Positions 11,191 through 23,441 of a DNA stretch of 64,000 nt are shown piece by piece; positions within the stretch are counted from its first letter, which is position 1, and each line of letters begins with the position of its first letter. The position numbers were made by a program, and so were the translations under genes. The notes below the pieces were generated by a model that did not search any database, was not told the origin of the DNA, and worked only from the letters and a program-made list of their open reading frames with translations. Where the stretch lies: assembly GCF_003265705.1 (NCBI RefSeq), contig NW_020312785.1, forward strand, positions 18,318,968 through 18,382,967, read 5' to 3'. This DNA is from Callorhinus ursinus. Its lineage: Eukaryota; Chordata; Mammalia; Carnivora; Otariidae.

Positions 11191-11578
11191 ATCAATTCTC
11201 TGTATATCTGAAACTTGTATTTCCAACTTCCTATCTGGACCTCATCTTTTCCTGAGGGAGTAACCAGAGAAGTTTGTTGAGAAGAAATGCTTTAGGATCC
11301 TCAAAGGAAGTTCATGTAGAAATACAATTGAGAATGACAGTGACTTAAAACAACCCTCAAGATACAGTTAATGAGTGACAATTAAGAGGAAAGATACGAG
11401 ACATTATAACCTTTTGAGAGATTCCTGCGTCATAAATGACATATTTTATGTATATGATTAATTTTTAAAAAAATTCTCTTTATTACAAAAGTAAGCAGCA
11501 AATTTGTAAAGAATATGAAGCAAGAGTAAGAAATTAAACAGGGATTGGACACAGTGACAGCCGTGCTCAACAATGTAT
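11191..11578. other. Unique DNA, nothing recognised
   Basis: AT-rich, with no ORF of note and no clear repeat. Confidence 0.5.
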
Positions 11579-11990
11579 AGGCAGCTATTGCTACATAACA
11601 TGCACTCTAAAAGTGGGAGGTTTAAACTAAGACTCATTTACATTCACTCATAGGCCCATCAGCTAGCTTGGAGTGAAATGATCTAGGCGGGACCTGGCTG
11701 GGTTCCAAGCATCAGATCTGGGGGGCTGGGCGGGTGGTGCTCCTCTACCTGTCTTCCTTGGATTGGTGGAAAAGTCAGGGCATGATCTCAGTGTGTGCTG
11801 GCAGAGGTGCCAGAGAGCAAGTGGCCAGCAGGCAAGCCCATTTCAAGTCTTTTCTTGAGTCACTTCTAACATCCTATAGGTCAAAGTTAATCACATGGCC
11901 AATTCTGAAATCAGTGGAACAGCGAAATATATGTGATCATAGTGGGGAGGCGCAGGGAAGGGAAGATTTTCTGAACAGTAACCCAAGGTA
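11579..11990 (-). repeat. Probable old LTR (MaLR/ERVL type), antisense
   Basis: The stretch 'attgctacataaca', '...gcatgatctcagtgtgtgctggcag', 'agagcaagtggccagcaggcaagccca', 'gtcaaagttaatcacatggcca' resembles antisense mammalian LTRs, which carry 'gctataacaaa' and 'caagtcacatggcca' in that order. GC-richer than its surroundings. The subfamily is not assigned. Confidence 0.5.
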
Positions 11991-12074
11991 TTTTCTTCTT
12001 ATCAGCTCTTCTCAGTTTTACAGAGAATACAAATTTTATAATGCAGACTGTTTTCTTGGATTTGGTTATTTAGT

Positions 12075-12320
12075 TAAATGCATATTCTAGGCTCCTGCCC
12101 TTTCCTCTGTAGTTCCCTCTGCCTGACTCAATTCTACTTATATTTCAAAATTTCCTCAGTATCATTTTCTCTAGGAAGATTGAACTAAGTGCCTCTCCTA
12201 TTTTTAATGTGGCTCTTAGCATATTATTTTGAAATGCTCTAATTACATATTTGTCTCCCATAATTGACAGGAAGCTTCTCCAGGGCAAGTTTCAGGTCTT
12301 GATTCTAGATACTTAGTTTT
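12075..12320 (+). repeat. L2 LINE 3'-end fossil
   Basis: Pyrimidine-rich 'aggctcctgccctttcct', then 'ttcaaaatttcctcagta', 'taattacatatttgtctccca', 'gacaggaagcttctccagggcaagtt' follow the order of the L2 3' end, ending before the poly-repeat terminus. Confidence 0.65.
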
Positions 12321-13597
12321 TTTGTGAATTGAGATGAAAGTGTATGTTCTCTCCTTGTTCTGCTGTCACCTGTAACCATTTTCCAAGGGGTATAGGGAAC
12401 ATACACGCAATATTCCAGTAATGATAAAGATAATACCTCCCAAATTCGTAGGGCTTTGGAGTTTATAAGGTGCATCTAAAGTCACATAATCTGAGCCAAG
12501 AAGCCTCTCTCTGTTCTCAGTTCCCATACTTTTACTCCTCTCTATCATTTTCCTCTATTAAATCTTTTTTTAAACTTTGTTGTGTCTGTTTTCTATTTTC
12601 ATCTTTGATTCTAGTATTGACAAGTGATGCTGGAAAAATTGCAGAACCATGAGCACTCTAGATTTTTAATTGTAGTTGGATTCTGAAAGTCATTTGACAG
12701 TCTTTTATCTCATCAACAGTCTCTTCCAGTCTTCTTAGCTGCTATTATAATTCTTTATAGCAATTTTAGTCTGCTAACTCATATCCTAACCCATTTTCTT
12801 TTTCCAAACTATTAGTAGCTGCTTGTAGAAAAAAACTGTAGGAATTATCTATGTTGTCCTTATTAGAAGAATGTGTGCAGTTGCTCAGACACACCATTTC
12901 TTCTTTTCCCTGATGCTTTGGTACTTTATTTTCCTAGTCTTCACATTGTTATGCTGATCTTCTCTCTCAGATATTCTTTATCTGCAACTCATTCATCCTC
13001 TTTTCCTTCTAAATATGTACTTTAAAAACACTTATGTTAATGCATTATGATCACTTCTTCGTGTGTTACCCATTAGAAAATGAGTACCTGGGTGTGATCA
13101 TCATACGACCTGTAGTACCTGTTATACTAGTTTTATGTCCATCCCACAGCAGTGGTCTTTATTGCCCCAAACCGGATGAGGTCTGGAGTGAGATGGGGTG
13201 ATAATCCCTTCCTCAGCATTGGGTACATGGCCAGAGGATGAGCAGATGATAAACAGCAAGAGCAGAAATAGAGAAATATGTCTATTCGGTCTTTGAAAGC
13301 AGAGATGCCTATGGTAAAGTTCAGATCAAGGGATCAGTAGTTTGCAAAGGACAGATGCAAAGCATGATAGGGTAGGTGCACTGGATTATCAGGCTGGTGG
13401 TTGGTGAATGTTTGAGGGCCATTACCCATGTGCAGGGTACTAGGTATTTCTTTTATCAGCGTGTATGCAGGCATTGCACTTACCATTACAAGACAAGGCT
13501 CAGTTAGAATGTACAATGAGTAGTGCATAATAAATACTTTGACTGACTGTGTGAATTGGTAGGACAGGTATTACTTCTTTTTTAAAAAATGAATACG
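12321..13597. other. Unique DNA, no gene seen
   Basis: AT-rich intergenic sequence with short chance ORFs only. Faint L2/MIR-like words occur near 13060-13090 and 13480-13550 but are too weak to call. Confidence 0.5.
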
Positions 13598-13610
13598 TTA
13601 GCACTTTATT

Positions 13611-13811
13611 TTATTCTTATTTAAAGATTTTATTTATTGACAGAGAGAGAGAGACAGCGAGAGCAGAGGCACAAGCAGGGGGAGTGGGAGAGGGAGAAGC
13701 AGGCTTTCCGCTGAGCAGGGAGCCCAATGTGGGCCTCAATCCCAGGACCCTGGGATCATGACCTGAAATGAAGGCAGACGCTTAATGACTGAGGCACCCA
13801 GGCGCCCCAAA
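13611..13811 (-). mobile_element. SINEC with perfect 13-bp TSD
   Basis: The T-rich tail starts at 13611, the GA run is at 13638-13655 and the head ends 'gaggcacccaggcgccccaa'. The TSD 'ttagcactttatt' is identical at 13598-13610 and 13812-13824, so the insertion is comparatively recent. Confidence 0.96.
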
Positions 13812-13824
13812 TTAGCACTTTATT

Positions 13825-14430
13825 AAGGAACTCAAACCAGGCTATGGGAGAGCATGATCTTCTCCAACCCAAGTCTTTATTCAAGCTAGTTCTTTTCATA
13901 TCATTTGGGACTAAGTTTTGGATTTATTCCAGAGAAAACTCTCGGTTAGATGCAACTCTCTATCATCCTCTGTTCTCACTTCACACTCTTTCACACAAGT
14001 ATTTCATTATCTTCTTAAATATACCGTGGTAGGCACATCTCAAAAATGGTAAGATGTGTTTATGAAAAATCCCAGTCTTACAGAAATTTCACAATAGACA
14101 TGTAAGTATAGAGACACACGTTCTGACCTGGAGCCATCTTGTGTTAGAATGAATTTTGAACTATTTCCCATTGGCCAATACAGATACGCAATTTCAAAGC
14201 CAAGTTGCTTTTGTTTTATCTACTTGATTTCTTCTAAAAGGACTGTTTCTTTCCCATCTGTTTTATTTCTCTTTTATTTTGTTGACTTTAATTCTTTTTT
14301 AGCTCTAAGTATCTCCACTAGGAGTGCTTTTTGATTCACTCTGCCCATTTTTTGGAAAAGATGTAGTGGTATAATATGACTTAAATTAAATTTTAAGAAA
14401 GGGGAATTAAACTCTGTGTTATTTGCTCAA
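13825..14430. other. Unique DNA, nothing recognised
   Basis: AT-rich. Two plus-strand frames of about 60 codons (13844, 14149) show no recognisable content. Confidence 0.5.
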
Positions 14431-14434
14431 ACTT

Positions 14435-14695
14435 TTCCTTTTGCCTGAAATGCTGTGCCAATCTGAGACATTTCATGATATTTCATTCAAGTTTTATTCA
14501 AATGATTTCTCCTCTTTCCCATTCAAGTAATCCCTACTCCTTTTGTCCAAACCACCAGTTCAGTGGTCTTTACATTGCATTCCGCTAAATCATACATTTA
14601 TCTGTTTCCCATGTAGACTGTGCTTTCCTTCAAAACATTGTGTCATGGCTTTGTATAGCCAGCACTTACTACATTTGTGTTATATAAATGGATGA
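14435..14695 (+). repeat. L2 LINE 3'-end fossil
   Basis: The order 'tgcctgaaatgctgtgcc', 'tttcattcaagttttattcaaatgatttctcctc', 'gtagactgtgctttccttcaaaacattgtgtc', 'cagcacttactacatttgtg' and a terminal 'ataaatgg' is the classic L2 3' end, sense strand. Confidence 0.7.
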
Positions 14696-16640
14696 GGGTA
14701 GCAGTCTCAAGGGATTATTATGAAAATAGGTGCAAGAAGGAGGATCATTGATGAAAACCAACTAACATCCATAGTGAATTTGTAGGCCATATACGATCAC
14801 AAGCCATCATTGTTGGGGGCCTGGGAAAAATAAGAAGAACCTGAATGAACACATTGGCTTTCTTCCTGAAGTGATCACCTGCTGATTGCACCATTCTGGA
14901 AAAATGAGTTTAAAAAAATCAATTTTGAGTTAATGTGTTGGGGATAGGGATGGAGAACAATGTTCATTTTAGTCACTAAGGCTGATTGAGGGTGTGATCA
15001 GTGCTCACTGCAGAAAATTACTTCAAATTACCTGAAAACTTATTATTATCCAAGCCCAAAATAAGGCCTAGTTTAATGCAATAGGAAGGAAGTACATTTC
15101 AAATAGATTCGTTTATCTATCCATCTGCCTCAGTTTAATTTACAATTTGCAATTATAAGCATTTCATTAATCAGTTAACAAGGCATATTTATAAGGCACA
15201 TTAATTCATACGTTACAACAGCAAACTGACTTATTTTAAAGCCACCCTTGGTATTTTAGCAAGGAAAAGCTAATGCTGTTTATTCCAGTGCTTGGTTTTA
15301 TATTAAAGTGTTAGATTGGGAATTAGGTTTAAGATGTAAATCAACCATTATGTTAATAAATGCTTTAGTTTATCATTAATAGTTTAAAGAGGTGAGTTGT
15401 TGATTGAGCCTGGATAATATATGATAGATGCAACATGAATATCAACATTTCAAAAATACAGGCAAGAGAAAAACATGATTAAAGAACTAATCTTTCATGT
15501 GGCATGTTGGCTTCCTGTCTTTGTTATCTCTGTGAAATGTGATCACAGTATCTTGTTATTTCTGAGAGTCAAGTTTTAAAACACATAATCTGGAGAAGTG
15601 ATACAATTTTTAAGTTCTCAGAGGCATTTATAGTCAGCTATTCTGTAATATTTAAGTTACTGAAAAGCATTTTGGAAAACATAATGGAATCCTGGTTTCC
15701 TGCACTTTTGAATTATAGGTCTAAAGTATGTGACTGAAGGTGAATAATTATCCCAAGCAAATGTATACTTTTTCAATTTAATAACATATAAGCTTTCTTT
15801 TCTTGGTCTGAAGATCTGCTGATAGAATAATTTTGAATCTCTCTATTAGTATACAAGTTTCCTCTTCAAGTTTTCATTTGTTAAATTGAGCCAAAAGCCA
15901 GATTTTAATCTCTTGGATAGTTTCTATTGTTTCACCTTTCTGAGCCACAATAAAGTTTTCAGTTACTCTTTTACCTAACCTGACATTGACCATCTTATTA
16001 TGTGTGAAAAATATTATCAGAGGCATAATCAATGTTTGCTGAAACTCCCATGTCCTAACAGCTAATCCAAAACCTCATGGTTCAGTGACAAATCTTATCT
16101 GATAATTATAACCCCACTATCATTTTAAAGGGGGCCAGAAACAGGTAAATCTGATTTTATATTTCCCATCCATCAGTGTTGCATACGATTAACTTCTTGT
16201 GCCTGAAGCTTTAACAAAAAGTATTGATTAGCTTTCAACTGGTAGTAAAATGTTGAATTTTGCTGCAGGTAAAATGGGTCCTGTCAAATAATAATCAACA
16301 GCAAATTCATGTGTGTATTTGAGAAAAGAATTCACATTTGGCAGGTCATAAACAGACATAGACACTAATATTGATTTGAGTATTCCTACTAGTTTTGAAA
16401 ACTTACCACACACATTCTGAGAAACATTGGCTTTGGATATTTATTCACATTAATATTACTATATGCATTCCTTCAATTAAAAGCTGCACTAAAGACAAGT
16501 TATGTGCATTCTGTTCAATTCCCCACCTATGGAAAATGGCCATGTTTTAAAAGCATACTGCACATATTATCAGGTCCATATGGCATCTATGGAAGAATGT
16601 AAAGACATTGTGTCAGAGGCCACAGTTTCAGTGGGAGGTC
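14696..16640. other. About 1.9 kb repeat-poor AT-rich tract; conserved-element candidate
   Basis: No interspersed repeat or ORF recognised. Many homeodomain-type cores ('taattt', 'attaat') lie at 15100-15420. Such tracts in gene deserts sometimes hold developmental enhancers; conservation cannot be judged from one sequence. Confidence 0.4.
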
Positions 16641-16795
16641 ACTGGGAAAATAACCCTCACCTGCATCTGGGTTCAAGCGATGGAACAGACTGGGAACTGC
16701 AGGGATGTCACTTTAACTCTCTGGGTTTCAGTTCCTACAGAGCAAGGAGTCTGACTAGATTATCTCCAAAGTCATTTCCAGTTCCAGGAAAAAAA
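16641..16795 (+). repeat. MIR SINE fossil
   Basis: 'cactttaactctctgggtttcagttcc' and 'gactagattatctccaaagtcatttccagttcc' correspond to the MIR 'cttaacctctctgagcctcagtttcc' and 'gactagatgatctctaaggtcccttccagc' segments, sense strand. Confidence 0.75.
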
Positions 16796-16905
16796 AAAAA
16801 ATTTCAAAACTAATACATTCTAGTTTTCAAGCCATTAGACTCCTCCTCACCTTTTTCTTTTAAATTATTTGGTATGTTTTAGGAACTGCAGTGTAATTAG
16901 TTGTT

Positions 16906-16946
16906 TTATTTTATTTTTTATTTTTATTTTATTTTATTATGTTATA
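16906..16946 (-). mobile_element. Minimal L1 3'-tail insertion (41 bp)
   Basis: The 12-bp TSD 'taattagttgtt' occurs at 16894-16905 and 16947-16958. Between the copies, the minus strand reads 'tataacataataaaataaaa' plus more A-rich sequence, which equals the last bases of the local L1 tail ('taacataataaaataaaa'). It is an extreme 5'-truncated L1 insertion. Confidence 0.75.
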
Positions 16947-16958
16947 TAATTAGTTGTT

Positions 16959-19064
16959 AAAGTGATTACTATACTCCCTGGTTGACTTGATTCTGACAGT
17001 CTATTTCTTTGTGACTTTTCCTTCCTAACATAAGCAAAACATAAGCAGATTCCATGTGTTACAAAAAGGAATGAATATGTGAATAAACTGAACAAAAATT
17101 ATCTAGTGCTCATGATTAAGACCTCTTCTAAGGAAGGCAAAGTTGTGCCTTAAGGCTTTGTTTGGATAATCCAGAAATGTGGAGAGTGACGGATAGAGGA
17201 AGTATTCAGATAGCTACACAATTAATTCATGTATGATAACCAAGTGGGAACCTTCATTTTTCAAAAAGCTTTGGGGTAAAGGTCTGAATTGCTGCCATTT
17301 TACCTCTAGAGAACAGAACACTTTCTTAATATTATAAGCTATTTCATTAAATAGCACTTAATACCTACAATAAACTATATTGCAAATGGCTAAGCAAAGA
17401 ATATAGATTTAGGGCAACTTATGACCTTGTCATTATCAGGTACAAAGGGAGAAAGCAATTTCTTTGTGTATAATTGCATTTAAATTTTATGCCATAACAG
17501 TTGAAATGAGACTTGTTAGTCATTTAAAGAGGCACTTTAAAGATTAATTTAATGACACATACTTTGGCTCTTTAAAGAGGCCTAAAGAATATTAAAAAGG
17601 AGTTTTATTTGGAAAAATCCCTCACTTCTTTGCAGCCCATCTCAGAATCTATTACTTTAGCCTTGTACTGGATGGATGGTTTGTGTGAGTGGTGGGGGGG
17701 GAGGGGTGGGGGCTGGCTTTTACCCAGAGGCCCTTCCATTTTCAAAGAGTGAAAATCCTCTCAGTCACATAAGTTTAATTTAAATAATTTAGTATCAAAT
17801 ATCTAAAAACAACTACATTGAAATGGGAAAAAAAGCAAAGTGAGAGTAAGAAAGAGGGGCAAGGGCTGGAAATCCCTCCTAAAACAAATAAACAAAAACC
17901 ACTGAAATCATAAAGCTCTTAAGGCAGTGTGTTAGTAATTTAGGTTGTTATTCATGCACCAGCCAAATCCAAATTATAAGGTGCACTTGGACAGCACCCC
18001 GCCTTAGGGTTATGGAACCAGATCTCTTCCCTTTGGTTCCACTGCTAACTTTCTGAGAAACCTGGAACACACTTCAAGGAAATTTAAAAGGAAGACAATT
18101 GGTGGGGTTGGTAAGATGAGGGGGGGAAAAGAAAAATGGGAGGTTGTAGAAGGTTGGGGGTAAGGGAAAATTTGCATAGTACAGAGAAGGCCTGAAAGGA
18201 GAGAGAGAAAAATTGAGAAGTGTGGCATAATTGAAAACAAGGAAAAGTGATTCATATGTTTTTAGGTTCTTGACATGTGTACATTCCAGAAAATTTAGAA
18301 AAGAAAGCAACAGTAGGAGTATATGAGTTAAGCAACTTCTTCCCAGAGAGAATTTACCAATCTTAGAAATCAGGAAATTAGGCTTACTTGGAGTCATCAT
18401 TATTATTTTGCTGGCAATGTGAGACCCTACTATGACTTGTTTATGGTGTGTAAATTCTGTTTTCAATATCACAGGTTTTGACTACTTCCATGTAGTGAAA
18501 ACTGCATTATTAGGACATTGTAAACTATAAAGGATTTGAAATGAAATACTTTGTCATTTCAATGGGAGTTTAATACTGTCCATGGTTTATTAAATATCCA
18601 ACCTCAATATCTGAATTTAACACTTTGAATTAATTATCATGATTTATTTTAAAGCAATGTAGTAATAGAACATTCACCATCTATTGAATTTGAATTGGTA
18701 AAATATGAATAATCTGGGCTCAAGTTTATCTTTACAAAGCAAATCCTTTCTTTATAAGTATTACTAATTCAGTGGGGCAAAAATTTGGGTAAGGAAAATT
18801 ATTATATGCTAACACATTTTTTTTTCAGAAGCATCAGAGCACTTCAAAGGTACTCCACTAAAAACAATCATTATGCTAGTTAGAGATAATTTAAATTTAT
18901 TCTTCAGATAAGTTTCTAAGGGTCTTTCTAGATCCTCTATTAGCCTAGTTGAGGTGGGGTATATTACAGTAGGGAATAATTTAGCTATTCTTTAAATAGG
19001 TCACTGTGGCAAATACTGTTATTTGCTTACTTGATACCTATTTTTCTCCTTACTGTTAACAAAA
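16959..19064. other. About 2.1 kb repeat-poor tract
   Basis: No clear repeat or gene. A G-rich run lies at 17691-17711 and a purine-rich block at 18110-18210 (whose complement gives the long minus-strand frames there). The 17260-17640 part is AT-rich with repeated 'tttaaagaggc' words at 17524 and 17571. Confidence 0.45.
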
Positions 19065-19069
19065 AATGA

Positions 19070-19525
19070 GTTTCATTTGATGCAGCATTAACTCTAGGTG
19101 TATATTCTCTTTCCCAGTTTCCTTTGCAGCTAGGTTAGGCCATGTAACAGTTCTAATGACTTGAAAGGTTAAAATCTAACCAATGAGATCAAAGTGAATG
19201 TCTACAGGGGTTTCTGGGAAAGCTCTTTTCTTTCTTGATGAAAGGGCAAAGCATCTGGTACTACTGTTCATATTTTCTTTTCTTTTATAGTGTTGATGTG
19301 ATGTTTGGGGTTCCAGCATGAGCTGGAGCTTGTAACTAAGAGGTAACAAGCAAGAAGATGAAAGTCAAAACCATTCAAATGGTAGGGGAGGAGAATGGGA
19401 AGTGCCTGGGTCCCTGATGGTGTTTTAGAATTGCTAAACTAATGTTAGGAAATACCTACCTTTGGCATTATTATTTAAGAAAAATAAGTTTTATTTATTT
19501 AAGTCATTCTTATATTTTGTCACTT
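19070..19525 (+). repeat. Ancient LTR-type repeat
   Basis: In order: 'ggccatgtaacagttct', 'aaccaatgagatcaaagtgaatgtctacaggggtttctgggaaagctc', 'tgatgtgatgtttgg', 'aggtaacaagcaagaagatgaaagtcaaaac', 'gcctgggtccctgatggtg', 'tttatttaagtca'. This is the layout of a well-known mammalian LTR (MaLR/ERVL type). Subfamily not assigned. Confidence 0.6.
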
Positions 19526-20359
19526 GTCAAATCCACTCTTAGGTGATACATTAAATATTAAGAGGTGTGTAATTGTGTACATGAATATATATATTAGTTT
19601 GTCCTTTCATTTATGATGAATATGAGGTTTATTTCAATTGATAAATGTGAATTTCTTATGTTCACCTACCTTTCCATTAAGGGAAAAATAGAGAAAGAAA
19701 AGGCAAAAAAGAAAGGGGAAAGATAGAAAAGAAAAAGGCTTGCGGGAAAGGAACATAGGAAAGGTTATCTTGAAAGAAAAGGGGTAAATTTCAAAAACAA
19801 ACAAATTAAAAATACAATAGTGAACTTGAAAATGTAATCTAAATATTTGTATTAGTCTCTGTGTACCTTATTTTATTCAAAAATATTTTTAAATGATACA
19901 TTGTTTTGCAAAGATGTGGACATTTGCTTTAGGAAGAAAATGATGAGGTTCAGAGGCGTGAAGTCACATCTGATGACTAGGGGGATGCATGTTTCCACAG
20001 GATGGTGCTGCCCACTCTGTGGAAAAGGCTCTCTTGAGATTTCTCAGCCAAATCATATTTTTCTCCAACGTGTTAAAGTGAATTGTGTATGTAAAAAAGA
20101 ATAGTCCTTGAGGTGAGCATGGTGATACATGGGGCCTCAAAAACTCTGATGATACCAGCATGAAAGATGGAGCCATGTGGGATGTACTACACAGACTCGC
20201 AGAACAGTCTCTTCCTTCCATGGTACCAGGTTGGGACAGGCCTGGTAGGCAATGTATACCCACCTCTAAAAAGAAAAAGACAACTGAATTGTACACTTAT
20301 TTGTTAGTGAAAATTAGTTTTTATTCATACAACATTTATAAATCTAACAGATTTAAATA
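19526..20359. other. Unique DNA, nothing recognised
   Basis: A purine-rich 'gaaaag' stretch lies at 19680-19790. The minus-strand 110-codon frame at 19964-20296 has no family resemblance. Confidence 0.5.
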
Positions 20360-20367
20360 GTACTTGA

Positions 20368-20549
20368 GGAGCACCTGGGTGGCTCAGTTGCTTAAGTGGC
20401 TGCCTTTGGCTCAGGTCATGATCTCAGGGTCCTGGGATAAAGTCCTGTGACAGGCTCCCTGCTCAGTGAGGAGTCTGCTTCTCCCTCTGCCCCTGCCCCC
20501 CACTCGTGCTCTCTCTCTCAAATAAATAAATAAAACCTTAAAAAAAATT
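20368..20549 (+). mobile_element. SINEC
   Basis: Head 'cacctgggtggctcagttgc', body 'ggctccctgctcagtgagga', CT run, 'aaataaataaataaa' and A tail. Eight-bp near-identical TSDs: 'gtacttga' (20360-20367) and 'gcacttga' (20550-20557). Confidence 0.93.
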
Positions 20550-20557
20550 GCACTTGA

Positions 20558-21264
20558 AAAAACCTTGACACAATCTTGTAACTCCCTTTCAGAAAAAATG
20601 TGATTCCCCCTAATTCCGTCCTTCCCATATATCCCCACTCTTATACCTCTAGGCAGAGTGTACTCTGAATACTCTTTCAATGGATATATACATAATATAT
20701 ATATTTATTGCCCAAAACACAGAAATTTATTTTTAAAATTTTACCTGTCCTCTCACTATCCAGAGGAATACGCTGGAGATATTTTGGCCTATTTCCTTAC
20801 AATCAGTTATCTATGTGTCTATTTATCTGTCTGTTCTCATCCTCACAGAATTGCATCCTACTATAATTATGGATTTGTATCAGGGCTTATTTCTTGTAAC
20901 TTTGCATCATGATCATAAGCTTAGAGAAGTATATTTTCATAGGTTCAGGAGAATTTTCTGGGAAATGAAGTAATGAAGAGCCCACCACACCCCGGTGAAT
21001 AAATAGGAGGAGGAAGCAGGCATACAGAAGGGCTCCTGTTAAATGTAGAAACCACAAATAATTGAATGATGCTGGTAATAAACAAGGTTAGAAGTCAGTG
21101 GTCTAGATGAGGACTTGCAAACTGATGGCTGTTAGCATGTTTTTGGTTTGGTTTATGGAGTTGTTTTTTTTTTTTTTAATTGACTTATGGCCAACATTTT
21201 AAGTGGATAGATTTCACATACAAAATCTGATAATACATTTTTGAAAAGCCAAAATTGACAAATC
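20558..21264. other. Unique DNA, nothing recognised
   Basis: Short 'atatat' runs at 20685-20705. No gene or named repeat. Confidence 0.5.
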
Positions 21265-21279
21265 AAGGGCGACATTTCT

Positions 21280-21368
21280 TGTCTTTTTTTCTTTTAAGAT
21301 TTTTTTAATTTATTTGAGAAAGAGAGAGAGAGAGTGCACTAGCGGGGGGGGGTAGGGGAGAGGGAGAA
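21280..21368 (-). mobile_element. 5'-truncated SINEC with 15-bp TSD
   Basis: Only the tail, the GA run and about 30 bp of body remain, ending at 'agggagaa'. TSDs 'aagggcgacatttct' (21265-21279) and 'aagggccacatttct' (21369-21383) differ at one base, so the truncation happened at insertion, not by later loss. Confidence 0.88.
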
Positions 21369-21383
21369 AAGGGCCACATTTCT

Positions 21384-22735
21384 AAGAATATTGTGTAGAG
21401 TCAGTAGTGGATACTTAGCAAGATGGAGCATGTGCTCTCTTCTCTACTTGTCACAGTCAACCTGGTTTCTACAGGCCTTTAGATTTGCAATACTAGGGGC
21501 CAGTCTAGAGAACTCTTCATAATTATTTATTCATTATCATTATTTTTGTGTGCGTGAGAGCATAATTTCTCACTTAGCTCATCTAAGCTAAGGCAGAGCA
21601 GGGATCATAGTTTTTCTTCTATGTGGCTATCATGTTGACTTAGATAAGATTCTCAGTAGATATTTGAAAATTGGCCATAGTTTTTGATGGAGAGAAAATT
21701 TTAGTCTAATTTTAGCATAGGATATGGTAAATTAAAAATATATCTAAAAATATCATATTCACAGATCAGCAACATAATAGCAGAATAGGCCGTAGCTTCC
21801 ATCAAGTTTCCATATACATTAATTGAACAAGAGGCCTCATTGAAAATAATTTTCATTTAAACAAAAACTTAAGTGTTTTATATTCAAACTGCTAGAAGAA
21901 CAGGTCTTCTTTTCATGCTAGGCATATGTGGGTGATGGGGGTAAAGAGTAGGGCAGAAGGGCTATTAAAAATTGTAATTTGTAAGCAGTATAGCAATGGT
22001 GACCTTTGTATCAAATGTTACAAAGTCCTTCTGAGATGAGGATCATATTCCCAAGTAAATAAAGCTGTTCATCAGAATGAACTATAGAGTTTTTGTACTG
22101 TTATATAACATCCAAACAGAGGAGGAATATAGGATATAAGACCAAAGAATGCCCTATGGAGTCTTAGAAATGAAAAACAATCTCATAGGAGTAATGGTTT
22201 TTAAAATCCACATATGGATAATGATTTGGAATAGTTTAAAACTTTCTCATGTCTTATGGCCCTCTTGACTCATTCTAAAGTTTCATGCCCTCCTTGTGGT
22301 GGAAGAGCAACTGAGGGAGAAAGGGATTTTCTTTATATTCAAATCATCCATTTCAAATGCATTCAATATGTTTTCCATTTCCCATTGCATGAAGTATACC
22401 TTTTTTTTTTTTTTTCCAGCTGCCTTTTTCTTGTAAGGAGAATCATAAAGGGGCTTTCTTTGGGACCACTGACCTTGACTTACTGGTTATCTAGGTCTTT
22501 GCTAAGTACTATTTGTGTTTTACTCTGACCAGATGCAGACATTAGAATTTAATGGGAGCATGGAGATAAGGGTTGAGAGGACAGGAGGTGAGAGGATAAG
22601 AAAGAAGTACTGAGGTGGTGGAAATAGGCTGGAAGTTATATCTTCTTAAGATAGCACTGGACTCAGAAAGGAGCTTTTCCTTCATTCCTAATATTGATAA
22701 GAAGGGTTTGGATCTGAAGGCCAGACTTTAGGAGT
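21384..22735. other. Unique DNA, nothing recognised
   Basis: No domain in the short frames (22256-22528 is hydrophobic by chance around a T run at 22400). Confidence 0.5.
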
Positions 22736-22855
22736 TTGTTAATTTCTCCAAAGCACTTTGCCAAATTTAATGTCTTTCACTAAATCAATAACCTTAGCAG
22801 TTCTATATTCCTCAAATGCAGGATATTGTGATAAGGCTAAACACAAACTCTCCAG
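22736..22855 (-). repeat. Possible MIR-like fossil
   Basis: 'ccaaagcactttgccaaatttaatgtctttcacta' is reminiscent of the MIR antisense 'aaagcactttgcacat...atctcattta'. Weak. Confidence 0.35.
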
Positions 22856-23213
22856 CATAAGAATGATATATTTTTGACAAAATACATAAAAACCTTTTAT
22901 TAAAATTATAATGGAGTATTTATTAACCCCAAATTATCTATACATAGATCTATACCTTGGAAGAAAATGCCATCATAAGCAAGATTTCAAGATACACTAT
23001 ATGGGCATGAATTGATGTATTTTTCTATGTTTTATCTCAGTGTTTTAATTTAAGATTCATTTCTCCACAAAGTTTACTTTCAAAGCTAAATTATGATGGC
23101 TTAAAATCGCTCTCAATTTGATGTTTAGAAGCCTTCAGCTGCTTACAATCAGATGTCTTCATGAGCATATGTACAACTCTAAGCAACCTCAGTACTTTTT
23201 TGAACAAAAGAAT
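22856..23213. other. Unique DNA, nothing recognised
   Basis: AT-rich with no ORF of note. Confidence 0.5.
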
Positions 23214-23229
23214 AACTTGAAATGATTTC

Positions 23230-23425
23230 TTTTTAAAAAAAACATTTATCTATTTATTTGAGAGAGGGAGAGAAAGAGCAGGGACAGAGGAAGAGCGAGA
23301 ATCTCAAGTAGGCTCCCCACTGAGTGTGGAGCCAGATGTGGGGTTCAATCTCACAACCCCGAGGTCATGACCTGAGCTGAAATCAAGAGTCAGATGCTCA
23401 GCCAACTGAGCCACCCAGGTGCCCC
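23230..23425 (-). mobile_element. SINEC with perfect 16-bp TSD
   Basis: The T/A tail starts at 23230 and the head ends 'gccacccaggtgcccc'. The TSD 'aacttgaaatgatttc' is identical at 23214-23229 and 23426-23441. The body has the 'caagtaggctccccactgag' form shared with the copy at 29538. Confidence 0.96.
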
Positions 23426-23441
23426 AACTTGAAATGATTTC

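Noticed and set aside
11734..12090. 118-codon plus-strand frame
   Set aside because: It overlaps the probable antisense LTR and has no domain.
18010..18472. Minus-strand frames of 81 and 132 codons
   Set aside because: They come from a purine-rich plus strand and have low-complexity Leu/Ser/Phe/Pro composition without a recognisable family.
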